A stretch of 64,000 nucleotides of DNA from Sparassis latifolia (Eukaryota; Basidiomycota; Agaricomycetes; Polyporales; Sparassidaceae). Where the stretch lies: the NCBI GenBank assembly GCA_018466975.1, contig CM031552.1:1364001-1428000 (forward strand). The letters run 5' to 3'. This document shows, in pieces, positions 40,326 through 52,779 of the stretch. The notes under the pieces are model-generated. The model was not told where the DNA came from, searched no databases, and saw only the letters and a program-made list of their open reading frames with translations. Both the position numbers and the translations under genes were made by a program. Positions within the stretch are counted from its first letter, which is position 1; each line of letters starts with the position of its first letter.

Positions 40326-40960
40326 AACCCCTTAGCATGTGCATGCACTGAGCCCCCACCGTTCTCCACCCTCGCCGCGCTCCTGCGCGCGGCCAAGTCA
40401 CTCAGCTTCCCCAAATTCATCCAGTTTGCGACTCACCTGCTGCTCGCGGCGTGGTGCCCCGACCTGGCACACCTGACACCTAAACGCATGCCGCCGAGGC
40501 TATCTTGCTCGCGCGTAACTGCGCGGTCCATAGAATACTCAAGAGGGCGGCGTATCACGAATTGATCCGCTCGCCAGGGTTCTGGCAAGATGACAATGCG
40601 GGCGAAGACACGAACGGGGACCTGAACGCCCCTGCGCTCACCATGGTAGACTACGTCTCCTTGCTGCGCGCGAAAAGCGGCAGGCAGAGTGGTTGCGGGT
40701 CGCATCGGCGCCTCCATATGCATGGGGCTGCGTGCGGGATCTCCCCGGCCTGTCCACTGATCAACAGTGGCGATGCGTGTAGGCGGGTGCGAAGGGTGCG
40801 GAGCTGTGATCGGAAATGGTAGTTCAATAACCCATGTTTAGGCAGGGTATGCTTGACCCTCTGTGAGCACTCCAGAGTCTCGCTGATTTTGACTGGGGTG
40901 CGCGGGGGTACTGCGAGGTTTGTATAGAGAAGAGAAGGGCAACGTGCACGAGGGGAATGC
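40105..40960 (+). pseudogene. Degenerate second BTB copy
   Basis: A paralogue of the preceding gene in the same order: VFWLRDGAGSVSIHVEKTLF and HGLRLEKEPRLFEALF, then (other frame) LLLEAMKEA, an intron-like gap, FSTLAALLRAAKSLSFPKFI, then after a frame break near 40485 EAILLARNCAVHRILKRAAY. Further on come REKRQAEWLRVASAPP, a stop, and GMLDPL with ALQSLADFDWGARGYCEVCI near 40850-40930. It has an internal deletion, at least three frame changes and several stops. It reads as a tandem duplicate that has lost function, partly fused in frame to the upstream gene. Confidence 0.8.
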
Positions 40961-43900
40961 GCGAGTGCTCAGTCTAGACAAAGGGAAAAATGCGCGGGCC
41001 GTTTGCTGCAGGTCGCTCGCTCTGAACGCCACATTCTAGTATAGATTGGAGGTTAGACCCTAGAACAAAAATCGTGTCGTACTCGCGAATACTCCTTCAG
41101 CACCTTCCTTATGAAGTATGTCGCCTTCCGTTTCTGTTTGTGTAGGTTGATGAGGTGGTCAAATTACTTGTGCTCCGAGTTCCGACCACACATGCGCCTC
41201 AACGTCACGGCCCTATTCTCAGATATGACTATTCTCCTTTCTCCCTGTTCGTTCAGGGGTGCATGGCTCGTCGGGCTAGAGACAAGACACGAGCGTATAG
41301 AGTTGCAGCGCATGGCGAAGCGACACGTGGCCGGTGTGCACCTAGGGAACGCACGATTGAACGACAGCACAAGATCTGGATGCGACAACGAAGACATTCA
41401 AGTTTCGCTAGTGTCCGATAGACAGGAGGAACAGCAACAGCAACATTGGCATCCCACGTCACCGAGACGAGACTTGACTACGAAAACATAAACAAAAATT
41501 CGCAGATTCCGACACGCGGTGCGTGAGTACCTCCGTGACTTTGCACAGGGCAAACAAGGCCTTGCGGCTGGACGCCGACAGAATTCAACCGCAACATATA
41601 GAAAAATATTTTGTTTAGGTCACGTAGAGAATGTAAGCACACTTGTGACAGACGCAAAGTACCGAGCCGAACGGAACACAGAGACAGGAAAGCCACCAGA
41701 AGCCGATCCAAAGCCGTGGGTACTAAACCGAGGTGAGCGTACAGTTATCGGGATGCCCAGAGAACGCCATCGCGGGATCGGGTAGGTGAACAAGCTGAAG
41801 GCTCGGATGCGTCAATAGGCTGTGACGTCGCGATAGCGAGCCGTTCTTCCCGCAAGGCGGTGCTTCGTTATGACCCTGGAACATACTCGGTGAAGACAAC
41901 GGATTGGCATGAGGATATGAACATACGTGAGGAGCAGCTAGGTGCCCAGTGCGATGCCCGCTGCACGCCCGCATCGTCCGCCGTTCCAAACTCGGAGACA
42001 AGAGCTACAGAAGCTGCACACCATCGGGAGAACCAAAAACGCCTGCAAAGCACCCGCGCCGCCTCCGAATGGAGCCCGTGCGCGAGACTACGGGACGAAA
42101 CGCGGTGGCGAGCATCCTCATTGCAGAGCGCGCCGCAGCACACGTCGGAGAAACCAAAGTATCTTAGGAAAGCCACCAGAAACCGATCGAAAGCCGTTGA
42201 TACCGGGCATTCCATAGACGGATCCCCAGACAGAAATATCGCAGAAACGGGTGCAAAAACGCGCAGGAGACTCGGAGGCAGGCAACAGATCGCAACTTTG
42301 CGACGGCGAGCCGTTCTTCTATAAGATCGCACTTTGCCGCGAAAAGCGGCCAAATTCTGAAAGATTTGGATTGGAAGGAGGGTACCGACGCAGGCAAGGT
42401 GCGCGATCGACTCACTCCCGATGCCACATGTTTTCGTCCAGTCCTCGCTCCGAACACGAATCTGCGAACTGCGAGAAAACGAGCTCAGACCGCGTCGATG
42501 CGTACTCTGAGACGCATGAATAAATTAAACTGGAAGGACACGAACAGAGGTGAGGAACATCAATGGTGACAGTGCGACGCCCGCTGTACACCCGCGTCGT
42601 CCACGCACCAGCCACCACTCCCAATCCGAATCCTCGATCTCCCACCTGCCCGAACCCAGACCGCGTCGAGGGGCCAAAGCCAGAAATTCCACGGAGACAA
42701 AGAGCTGCAGAGTCGTCTGCACACCATCGGGAGAACCAAAATAAACGCACCGTCTCCAAACGGAGTGTACACACGGGCCCGGAACGAAGCGCGCGGACAC
42801 GGCAACGCACCAAGTCGGATACATGCAGGCACGGCGAACGCAGCCCACGCCGGAGAAACCGAAGTCGAAGTCGCACTCGAGGCTGATCGTACCGCGCGCA
42901 CCGCCCCTCGACGGGGGACATGCCGGACCCGCGCTGTGCGATATAGGGCCTGAGATAGCGATAGACGCAGCGCGAGCGGCGGGGTGCAGACGGGTTGCCG
43001 GTGAGGGTGCTCAGCGGTGACGACGGAGACTGAGAGGCTCGTCGGACGTCATTTGTGGCTAATTCTGCTGGATCAGCGGTGCATCGCGGGGGATGAGGCT
43101 GCACGCGCCAAGCCGAACTCGCGCGTTCTTTCTGTAGGAACGGGGAACGCGGAAGAGGCCACGGAGCTCGCTGGAGGTGGGAAGACGGAGAGGGGGAGTT
43201 CCCAATGCCGCAGATTGCACGCTGCCGTAGTGTCGAGAGCGCGGCGTTCGCAGTGATCTCACACGTCGAGGACCGGGCGTGCAGACGTGGAAATCAGCGG
43301 GGCGGACAACGTGTGGGTCGCGGTGTCGGAAAGGCGAGGCTGAGCAGCTACCATCAGCGCGAACGCGAGCGCGAGATGAAATGGCAGAGTCCGGTGATGC
43401 AATGCAATGCAATGCAACGCCATGCGATGGAGGGGCATCGCGCCGCGCGGCGGGAGAACAAATTGCCAGAGGGCGAGCGTCATCGAGGGTTCTTCCAGAA
43501 TTCGAACGGGGCAGCCGGATAGAGTGCTAGATGAAGGCACGGTTGAAGTGGACGGGAGTGTCCAGTGGCCAAAGAGCTCGGTCTGCGACTGTGGCGCGCT
43601 GGATAATAGGAAAATCGGCGCAAAGAGAATGTGGATACAAACTACCAACCACCAAGGCGCAGTGGAAAGTGCACGGCCCGAGACAAAGCGTCCAGGAACA
43701 ACTGAACAGAAGGTCCAACCCCACGAGCGTTCTCGCACCAGAAGCACCAAGATCCCTGCTAGCCCCGGGCGTCGCGCACACATGCGCACAAAGCGAGGTG
43801 GCCTATTCCTAAAGGCCTGACGTCTAACGGTCAGAGTGCCAGGCTGCTTCTGCAAGGACTCCGGCAACGCCGAGGCTGGAGAAGGCCCGAGGGAGGATCC

Positions 43901-45617
43901 TACGACCCTGAGAGCGTCCGCAGCGCGCTGGCCATGCGCGGAAGCAGCAGTAGCTCGTGCGCCGGGCCGAGGGGGTGCGCGGGCGTGTCGAGTTCGGGGT
44001 CTGTAAAGATGTCAGAAGCACCGCAGCTTGCGAGAGCAGGGGCCGAGAGAGTCTGGGGCATGACATGGATGAGATCAGACAGTTGTTGCGCAGACGCCTG
44101 AGAAGAGGGGAGTCTGTGCGCGCGGAGGAGGAGGGCGCAGGGGATTGCGCAGAGATCGGGCGTTGTCTCCGCGCGCAGGGCCATCTGACAGATGCTGGCC
44201 GGAGCGCGGAGAAAAGATGCAGAAGGGGGAAAGGCTGCCGTGCAGCGAAGAGACCGCTGGCTGGGGCGCGGTGTGCCGCTACGGTTGCGCACTGCGTCAG
44301 CCACGTCAGGGCGATTAGCAGGCGATTGGGCGCGATACGCACCGATGCGGGTTCGACTCCCATCGGCCCGCGCGCAGTTCGCTCGGGCGCACCCGAGCGC
44401 AGCTGGAGACGCGCTCAGCGACGGGTCACGCGCGGCATGGGCTCCCGCGAAGGGGGTGGCACGAGGAGCGACGTCCGGAGGGTGCGCGGCTGGTGGTGCC
44501 TCGTTGTCACCGCGTTGTGATGGGCGGGGCGCGGCCATATGGGAGGCGGTGAGAAGCGCGATCCTCGTCTCCCACGACGGCCGCTCACGGCGAGCAGCCT
44601 TTGACCACGCCCGGGTTCGCGATCTGCGTCTCGGTCTCCTCGGGGAATTACCATTCACTTGGCTTGGGCGGACTGGGACCACCAGGCGCGCGCGGACCCG
44701 GGAGCGGAACGGCGGGGACGCGACGCGGTCCATCCTCGGCGTCCGGCGGCACGCGCAACCAGGCCCCTCCGGGCGCGCGGACTGATGGTGGCGCGGCCGA
44801 TGGGCGGCCCCGAATTTCCATTCGAAGGCACGTGGGCGGGGGCGTGCGAGCGCCCGACGGGACAACCGATCTTGCACGGCTGGGATGCTGACACCACGGC
44901 CGACAGCGAGCGCGCATCACCCACAGCGGCCGCGGCCGATCCCGGCTGACCCCGGGGAGCGTGCGCCCCGCCTGGCGCGTAGTGCACGGATCCACTTGGA
45001 CCCGCGTTCTGCGCAGACTGATCTTTCCGGTGAGAAGATGGTTGCAGACCGAACTGCGTTTGGGAGGAGGGCGAGGGACGATGAAGGCGGGCGTGAGGAT
45101 GAGAAAACGCGTTAGACGCGAGGCCCGAGCTGCGGAAGAAGGTGGTGGTGGTGGTGGTCGAGGAGGACATGAGGCATGGTAACGGCATGGACGGAGACGC
45201 TGAGCGGGTGCCAGAACGGGAGGATGGGGCTCGATGGACGGAAAGTGGGACGGGAATGGCAACTGGCGAGCAGCTGCAGGCAGCCTGTGGCAGCAGCCGG
45301 GAGCTGCAAGGGGCGGGCGGACCGCGTGGCCGTCAGACGCTGTCGGGAGCGCTGCTCGGGGTCTCGTGTGAGCGCTGCCGAGCCTCAAGGGCGCCGAGAA
45401 AGGAAGGCGGGCCCATGGGAAGTTCCCTATTCCGGAAGGTGCTCGCCGCAGCAGCCGATGGCTCGCCCAGCCACCGCCAACTTGTCCTCAAATACCCGCC
45501 CCCGATGGCCGCCCGCCCCTTTCTCCTCACTTTCCCCCGACGTCTTCCCCGCGCTCCCCCTCGTCGTCAACACCGTCTCTCTCGACGTCCACCACAGCGA
45601 ACACACCCTCCTCCTCG
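40961..45617. other. 4.6 kb GC-rich region with no gene I can defend
   Basis: Many long frames exist on both strands, as expected in GC-rich DNA, but they are Arg/Pro-rich, lack motifs and do not link by splicing. The longest is on the minus strand at 43900-44877 (325 codons), which I do not recognise. Local direct repeats occur around 41680-42850 (separate entry). A short tgcaa microsatellite lies at 43397-43417. The right end (about 44800-45600) may be leader or promoter of the GATA-like gene. Confidence 0.4.
41683..42860. repeat. Diverged direct duplication of about 480-700 bp
   Basis: Shared words recur in order: aggaaagccaccagaa at 41687 and 42168; gatcc/gatcg-aaagccgt just after each; gcgagccgttctt at 41837 and 42307; ctgcacaccatcgggagaac at about 42014 and 42729; ggagaaacc near 42148 and 42852. 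The pieces are too scattered for exact ends. It might be remnants of an unrecognised mobile element or gene family. Confidence 0.5.
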
Positions 45618-48327
45618 TTGTCCAGCGCAACGAACATGTCCCCCTCGCCTCAGCCCGCCACCGCGGCCCCTCCGTCGCGCTCGCCACACCAGTCCCCCTC
45701 AGCCCCCGCGGCTGCCCCACCGCAACCCACGCTCAATGGCTCCATGTCCCCCTCTAGAACCCCCGCGCAGCTCGCTTCGCTCCTCTCGGACAGTCTCCAC
45801 GAGACCGAGGTTCTCAAGCACGACCTCGTCGTAGCCAACCGCCGCGCCGACAGGGCAGAGCAGCTCCTTTCCAAAATCTCCCAATCGGCCACAGCGCCGT
45901 CTTCCCCCTCATCCCAGCCGAACGGCACAGCGACTCCCGCCCAGAACCTCAACTCGCAGTTCTCCGAAGCTGCCACCAAGCTTTTGCTCGAGTACGAGGC
46001 CCGCACACAACGTGCAGAGCAAGTGCGCGACGAGGTGGCCGCCCGCCTCCGCCTCATCCAGGAGTCTTGGGCCGAGCTTGACCGCTGGCTCAACCACGCA
46101 GACTACCGTGCCGCCGACGTCCGCGCCAGCTTCTCCAGCATCGTCGCCTCCAGTGGCGGCGAACTCCAGGCCGTGTCAGCCAATTTTCCTCCGGCGCCCC
46201 AGGCCCCCGTCACAGGCCGTTGTGCGCCAGTCTGCCCCCTTCTCCGTCCGCGCTTATGCCTCCCAGAGGTTACCTGCAGGACAGACGTTTCCCTCTCTTC
46301 CTCCCCCGCCCGTCCCGAATTCGTCGTCGAGCCGAGTACGCCGACGCTCCGGTAGCCTCGACGCCACAGGCTATGCCACGCTCAGCGGCCCGGGCGGACC
46401 CCCTCCCTCCAAAAAGATGAGGAGCGACGGCGACCGGGAGCAGAGACATTATAGCGTGTCGGTGAGTCCTTCCGCAGAGTAGTATCTCGCTCGTGGACAT
46501 CCTCGAGCTATTCCGAGTGTGCCGTCTTACCGTTCAGTCCACATTTACCAGACACCCTGACGGGGTGTGCGTTTTGGGAATCTCGGTACTCATGCCGCTG
46601 GCACCATCAGCTCAAGGCTGCAGTCGAAGTTTGAGAGCGCTCGGGAACCGATGGAGTGTTGACGTGGATTTCTGACGTTTCGCGTAGCCTTCCCATACGC
46701 CGTACGTCAACGGTCAGAACGACCGCGACTCAGGCGGCATCACCCTCCCTGCCCCGCACGGATACTACCCGGCCCATCTTCACGGGCATCACCAGCCATT
46801 CCGCCCCCGCGAGCGCGATGACGTGCAGATCCGATACCTCGAGGCCGTCCCCTCTGGCGCTCGCTATCCCTCGCACCACACACACTCGCATTCGCGCCAC
46901 CGTGGTCGGCCCACATCGCGTGGCCGTTCCTCCCGCTCCCGCAGCCACAGCAGGGGCAGTTCGATGAGCCTCGACGAGATGCTCCTCGAGGCCACCGCCG
47001 GCGATGACAACGGCGCTCACGGCGAGCACCCCGAACACGCGCACGAACACGAGCGCGCAGGCCCGCTCGCACACCACCCGTCGGTGCACCTCCGCCCCAC
47101 TCGCACGATCGCCGCGAGTACCTCGGTATTCCGCACTCACACGCGCGCGCGCGCGTCGCCCGCAGTCCACTCGCACTCGCACGCACAATTGCATCCGTCT
47201 GCCTCTATTTCCGGGCCGGGCGTGTCTCCGCCGGGTGGTGCCGCGTCTCCTCAAGTTGGCCCTCTGCCCGTCCCTGGGCAGGTGCAGACGTACCAGACGC
47301 ACATATTCGCGCCTCCTGTGACGGGTGCGCCTGTGAAGAAGAGCAAGCTGTCGTCGTCGGGCTTGGGCAGCCAGGGCAGCGTCTTGACGCTTGGTGAGTC
47401 TAATGAATTTTTGTCCTCATCGCGGATACTCAACGTTTTGTAGGTCCAACTGGCAGTGTCATTGCCGGGCCGTCTGCTGTTGGCGGCGGAGGTGGCTTCC
47501 CACCGACGAATGCGCAGGGCCAACGGATTTGCAGGCAGTGCGGACAGCCGGGTCGATACAAGGACAACAAGTGCGTCGAGAAGTGGGGTCCGGGACCCGA
47601 GGGCCCCGGCACGGTGTGCGACAGGTCAGTGATCTTTATGGAGGTCGTCCATTTCACGATCTGACCATCTCCTTCCCTCAGGTGTCGCAAGAAAATGAAG
47701 CGCGTGGAACGGCGCGGGACGATGGAAGGCCAAGCGCTCGCGCATAGCCACTCGCACCACCACGTCCCCGCCGCTATCCATCCCTCCTCCTCGTCGCAGC
47801 ACCCACTCGCCAACGGCCGCACGCACGCCTCGTCCGGCGGCTCGGCCTCGGACCGCTCGATGCACCGCACCGACACCGTCCGGGTGACCCCGCCCTCGCG
47901 GAGCGCCCTCGGCCCGAACGGGACGCACATCGTGCCGTCCTCGTCGCCGTATGCGCGCGAGGAGTCGCACGTGCGCAACGGCGCGCACCAGCGCGCGCCG
48001 CCGACGCCGCCGTACATCGCGACGCTGCAGGGTGCGTCGGTCGAGGAGGAGGCGCGGGGACGCGGGCGGCGGAGCAGCGCGCGGGGGAGCACGGCGAGCA
48101 CGACTCCGCCTGCGCGGAGGGCGAATGGCGTGGGCGCTGCGGGGCGCGAGGATATGGATGTGGACGCTGACGCGGACGCGGACGCGGATGCGGATGCGGA
48201 TGCTGAGGCGGACGTGGATGCTGAGGCTGAGGCTGAGGCTGAGGGGGATGCGGAGGCGGAGTTGCTGGAGGCTGTGGACGCTGCTGAGGCGAATGCGGAG
48301 GAGGGGTGGATGAAGAAGGAGGATTAG
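45618..48327 (+). CDS. GATA-like four-cysteine zinc-finger regulator
   Basis: The N-terminus is Ser/Pro/Ala-rich, then comes a predicted coiled coil (LSDSLHETEVLKHDLVVANR to RLRLIQESWAELDRWL). The middle is His/Arg/Ser-rich (HSHSRHRGRPTSRGRSSRSR). The finger RICRQCGQPGRYKDNKCVEK and CDRCRKKMKRVERR is coded across introns at 47394-47443 and 47624-47679. This gives Cys-x2-Cys-x25-Cys-x2-Cys, longer than the x17-18 of GATA fingers. The C-terminus is an acidic Ala-Asp/Glu run from a hexanucleotide repeat. At about 46196-46215 the frame changes by one base within C-rich runs; removing one base restores it. Introns near 46461-46690 are uncertain. A nuclear DNA-binding role is inferred. The start is the first Met in frame; nothing upstream is convincing. 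Confidence 0.65.
48165..48260 (+). repeat. Hexanucleotide repeat coding an acidic run
   Basis: Repeated gacgcg / gatgcg and gaggct units code Asp-Ala and Glu-Ala pairs at the C-terminus of the GATA-like protein. The length of such tracts tends to vary between strains. It may act as an acidic activation or spacer segment. Confidence 0.85.
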
Positions 48328-50156
48328 TTGAACGAAGGGGGCGCGGGCGCGGGCGCCTGGTGGGATATCTGTCTGCGTGGTTCGTTGGCTTGGGTTGGTT
48401 GTTCGATTGGACTTTGCGTGTGGTGTATATTAATTGGGAAGTACTTGCGCCCGCTTGTGTTATAGTCATTAGATGTCGTGTTATCGATTATTGCTGTCGT
48501 GCAGATGTTGGAGTGAGCGGTTTGGCTCAAAAGATATGGGTCTTCGATGTTCAATATTGCTCCACGTAATGCAAGGGCACTCCATGGCGTCGCATAGTCA
48601 CGGTACTTTGCACGAGCACGTACCCTTCAGGTTTTGCAGAACGCAAAAAGATTCCGACCAGGTTCGAACGAAATACCACCAACGAGCTCGCCATAGTTGT
48701 TGACTCGGGGTAGTTCGACGCGTACTAGCGACGTTCAGAGCCGTGGATTATGACCTTTCGCTGAGCCTATTCTACACCAGAGCATGAAGCCTCACGGAGA
48801 GGAAGGAAACAGCTTTACGGGGCTCGCAATTTCTACTCGATCGTAGATCATGGTTGTCGGTGAGTAGTACTTTTTCTAAATACGGGTTTGCCATCCGCTA
48901 TTTGTGACAAGATGCGCATTGCGCTGAACTCCCTGTTCGCTCTGCGGGACGCGCCTTTCCTGACTTACCGCCAGAATCATGCAACGGTTGTCGGGTTGTC
49001 ATAAGACGCCTCTGGAGGGACAACAATTTTGGAAAATACTGTCCGGAAGGCAGAAGGAGGTACTGAACGAATATTACTATTCAAATGTTATCTGACGAAT
49101 TCTTCACTTTCCACGCTTTAACACTCCGCATTCGGCCGAGTTCTACGGTGAACTGATAGAAACCGGTGTTTTATAGGTCACTGATATCTTCCTTCACTAG
49201 CAGTTCAGTTGCAACGGCTGATTGGCGTAAAGATGAAGAACTCGGAGAGGCAGACGGCAGACGGCAGCCTCCTGCCACAGTATGTGGTGTAGGTACTTCT
49301 AAATGTATTGTGAGTTCAATTCATTAGCACTGAGTATAGTGAATTATGTTCTCATCAACTTTATCGTAAAACAATTGGCAGAGCGATGCACTGTTCTCAA
49401 TAATTGCATCAATTCGTACTACGCCTTGCCTCCTGAGGAACCTACTGCGTCTTTCGGAATTCTCGCCCTCTGCTTACAGTTTCCGAATTTCTTCTCTACT
49501 TTGCGACTTTTCTGAAACTCACGTAGCTGCATGCCGGCCTGTTCGTGACCCGCGCACGCGACGCGTGACGTCACGCGCGACCACGCGACCAAGAGAACTC
49601 TGTTCGCGAATCTACGACCGGAATCTACGCCGCGTGCATCTCGTACCGCTGAATTCTCAAGACCCAATCACCCACGATAAGGGAGGAGACCATGCTGGGC
49701 GCACCGAAGGCATTGCTCCTATTCTTACGACTACTAGCCTCTACTCCGTCGATTTTGCGCCACCAATTTGTGGGTATGATGGGGTGTCGTTATCGCGTTT
49801 CCACATCGTCTTTCTAACGATTGTATTACAGTGTTTTAGCCGTGCTATCGACGCCATGGTGAGGTATGACTCGGAAATGTTGCCGATAAATGTCCGTGAG
49901 TGCACATTATGTATGCCCAGCCTTTCACAGTGCCGATAAACCAAAGGCTTTTCTCGCGCGCGATAAGGAAACCGCAGCGTAACTCGAGGGGCTCCAATCA
50001 TGGTTGAGACTCACCTTTTATATTGCTATCTCCTGTCTCGCCTCGTCGGCGAGATATCGCGGTGTACTTGGGTCGCGCGAGCAGCATATTTAGGTGTGCG
50101 AGTCCAGCGACCAACGCCGCGCCTTCCCTCCGTTGTCCTTCGAGTTCTTTGCCGCA
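48328..50156. other. Intergenic region, no gene seen
   Basis: About 1.8 kb between the GATA-like gene and the transporter. Short frames only (largest 124 codons at 49565-49939) with no motifs. The part from 49970 to 50156 should contain the transporter promoter. Confidence 0.35.
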
Positions 50157-52579
50157 ATGTCCGACGTCGTCGATGAGAAGAAGCTCCGGGACGCCGAGAT
50201 GGAGGTGTCCGCTATCCCGGTCGACAAGGAAGACTTTGCGTCTGCCATCAGCGATGGCGATGACGCGCTGAAGGTCGTAGGCATGCAGCGAACGCACACG
50301 TTTGACAAAGAGTACAATCGGAAGCTGAGGAGAAAGATCGTCAGTCCAATATTCCTCCGTGTCGTGAGCCGAGCGCCTGAGACGTGGTGATGACAGGACT
50401 TACTCATTCCGCCGCTCTGTGCTGCAGTGTACTTTACACAATTCTTGTAAGATCTCTTTCTGTCGGCACGAGCGGTGGGTTTACATTCTGTTCTAGGGAT
50501 AAGAATATTTTGAACTATGCTAGGTGCGCTTTCCTCCTTGTATGTGACTCTATCGTCACCATTGCTCTCGTCTGTCGCAGTATCATGGGTTTACCCATTA
50601 AAGGCATCGTGAGTACATCAGCCTTGATGAGGTTTTCATATATTTGACGACGGATAAGGACTTCAATAATGTGGCAATGGCATTCTACCTCGGTGCGTCA
50701 TGCTCTTGGTCTTGTTTTGTTCGAACTTGCTGACGAGTATAACAGGATTTATGGTCTGGCAGTTCCCGACGCAGTACATCGCACAGAAATTCCCGATCGC
50801 GAAGTACTTAGGTGCGTCTTTCAATGCGTTTGAGCCTTAATGTGGTCGAATGACTAATGACATGTCGGCGAAGGTGTCAACGTCACGTTGTGGGGTGTCG
50901 TAGTCATTCTGCACTCGACGGCCCCGAAGTTCAGTGGTTTCTATGCGTGCCGTTTCATCCTTGGTGAGCTCTCTCTGCTGTCGTAGCCTGCAGAGGCTGA
51001 CCAGTGCTTGCAGGAATGCTGGAGTGTTGCGTGGCGCCGATTCTCATCCTGATCATCAGCATGTGGTACAAGAAGAACGAACAGGTCAGTCTTCACGTTC
51101 GCACTCGTATTTTCCACTCATCCTGATCACTAAAATTCTAGGCCTCGAGGATATCGTACTTCTACCTCATGGTAGCGCGCACTTCATGAACATTGCCATC
51201 CTATGCTGATTGTACTTCAGAATGGACTTACCTCGATCTTCGGAGGCTTCATTGCCTACGGCTAGTGCTGACTGCTCGCCCGTTCGCTCGCAAACCTTAC
51301 AGTCTGATTTCCCAGGCCTCACGTTCTATGAGGGTGGCATCCCGCAATGGAAACTTATCTATATCATACTCGGTGCTCTCGCTATAATCGTGGGCATCTG
51401 TGTACTCATCTGGATGCCGGACTCTCCCGTCACTGCGCGATTCCTGACCGAGGAGGAGCGCATTGCCGCGCTCGAGCGTGTGCGCGATGACCAAGCGGGA
51501 ACGTGGGGTATTCGCTTTTTTTGCGTCTTCAGTCCTACTGATGTCGGCTGCTGCTCGCAGCCACAACAAACACATTAAGAAGTATCAGATTTATGAGAGC
51601 TTGAAGGATGTCCGGACATGGTTCATCTTTCTGATCGTCATGTGCATCGGCCTCCCGAATGGCGCTATGAGCAGCTTTGGGAACCTTGTCATGAAGAGCT
51701 TTGGGTTCACGTCTCGCCAGGCATTGCTACTGGGCACTCCGTCCGGTGAGTGTTGGCTCACTTACTCTGCGTGAAGTTGGGCTGATTGTGGACGCAGGAT
51801 TAATCTCTGCTGTGACCGTCATCCTATTTGGATACTGGTCGGACTTTATAAATGACAGGATGACACTCATCACGTTGTCGATGGTCCCGAACCTCATCGG
51901 TATGGCGTTGATGACCGCGTTCCAGAAGTCAGGCAACAAGGGTGTCTTATTGTTCTCCATTTACATTCAGGGCTTTTCTGGACCCTGTACGGTGTTTCCT
52001 CTATTCTTTCCTCCCTTCTCTGTCATAAGCGATCCTTGGGTTTGCAGGCTTTCCTCTGGTGTATGCGTGGAACGCGAGCAACACGAGTGGACATACGAAA
52101 AAGGTCACATTGAACGCGATCACCCTCTTCACGTTCGGAGTTGAGTTACATCCACCATCAGCATTCACGGTGCAAATTTGACACTTCACTCATAGCTCGG
52201 TAACGTCGTCGGCTCCTATCTCTTCCTCCCGGCCGATGCACCTAGTCAGTGACGAGCATCAACCATGCTGACTCTATCTAATATTGCGCTCAGACTACAT
52301 CCCAGGGAAGATAGCCATCGTGGTGCTCATCGCAATTACGATGGTGGCGTGCATCGTTCTCCGGTTCATCAACCTGCACATGAACAAAAACAAAAAGAGG
52401 GCGCTCGACGCAGCGATTGCGGCAAACAATTGGACTGAAGAGGATGTGCAGCGCGAGCGGGAGAAGGCGGCTTTCCTCGACATGACGGACAAGGAGTGAG
52501 TGCCATTCTTGTGCATTGCTCCAGTAACTGGTTCACGACGGACCTTTTCAGAAATCCTTACTTCGTCTACACCAAGTAG
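50157..52579 (+). CDS. MFS transporter of the anion:cation symporter family (Dal5/Tna1-like)
   Basis: About 500 residues from some 14 exons. The cytosolic N-terminus ends DKEYNRKLRRKI. Short exons then give DKNILNYAS, IMGLPIKGI, FNNVAMAFYLG, FMVWQFPTQYIAQKFPIAKY, VNVTLWGVVVILHSTAPKFS, LECCVAPILILIISMWYKKN, EQASRISYFYLM and NGLTSIFGGFIAYG. The central loop carries MPDSPVTARFLTEEERIAAL, followed by FGFTSRQALLLGTPSG and ISAVTVILFGYWSDF. The end is DYIPGKIAIVVLIAITMVAC and NPYFVYTK. This is the classic allantoate/nicotinate permease layout with 12 helices, importing organic anions with protons; the substrate cannot be read from sequence. The intron after IAYG starts GC (51280), a GC-AG intron. 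Confidence 0.88.
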
Positions 52580-52779
52580 CCGCCATGTGCGGCGCGATGG
52601 GTGCAGGGCCGGCTTTGATGCGGCTGTGGTTTCGTTTTACGACGGTGACTGGCTGTAAAGTAGTCATACATGTAAGTATTGACGTAATGTTTCTTGGGCG
52701 GATCAGACGCCAGATTGAGATCCCTGATCGAGGTCACGACACTGACGCGTCCGAGCCACACAACACGCATAGCCAAGTA

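Noticed and set aside
44280..44400. Possible tRNA: gggttcgactcccat looks like a T-loop/B box
   Set aside because: The T-stem pairs only three bases well, no A box or acceptor stem is found at the right distance, and no anticodon arm can be drawn.
43900..44877. Minus-strand frame of 325 codons
   Set aside because: It is Arg/Pro/Ala-rich in GC-rich DNA, the other strand is also open, and there is no motif. It may be real but cannot be supported.
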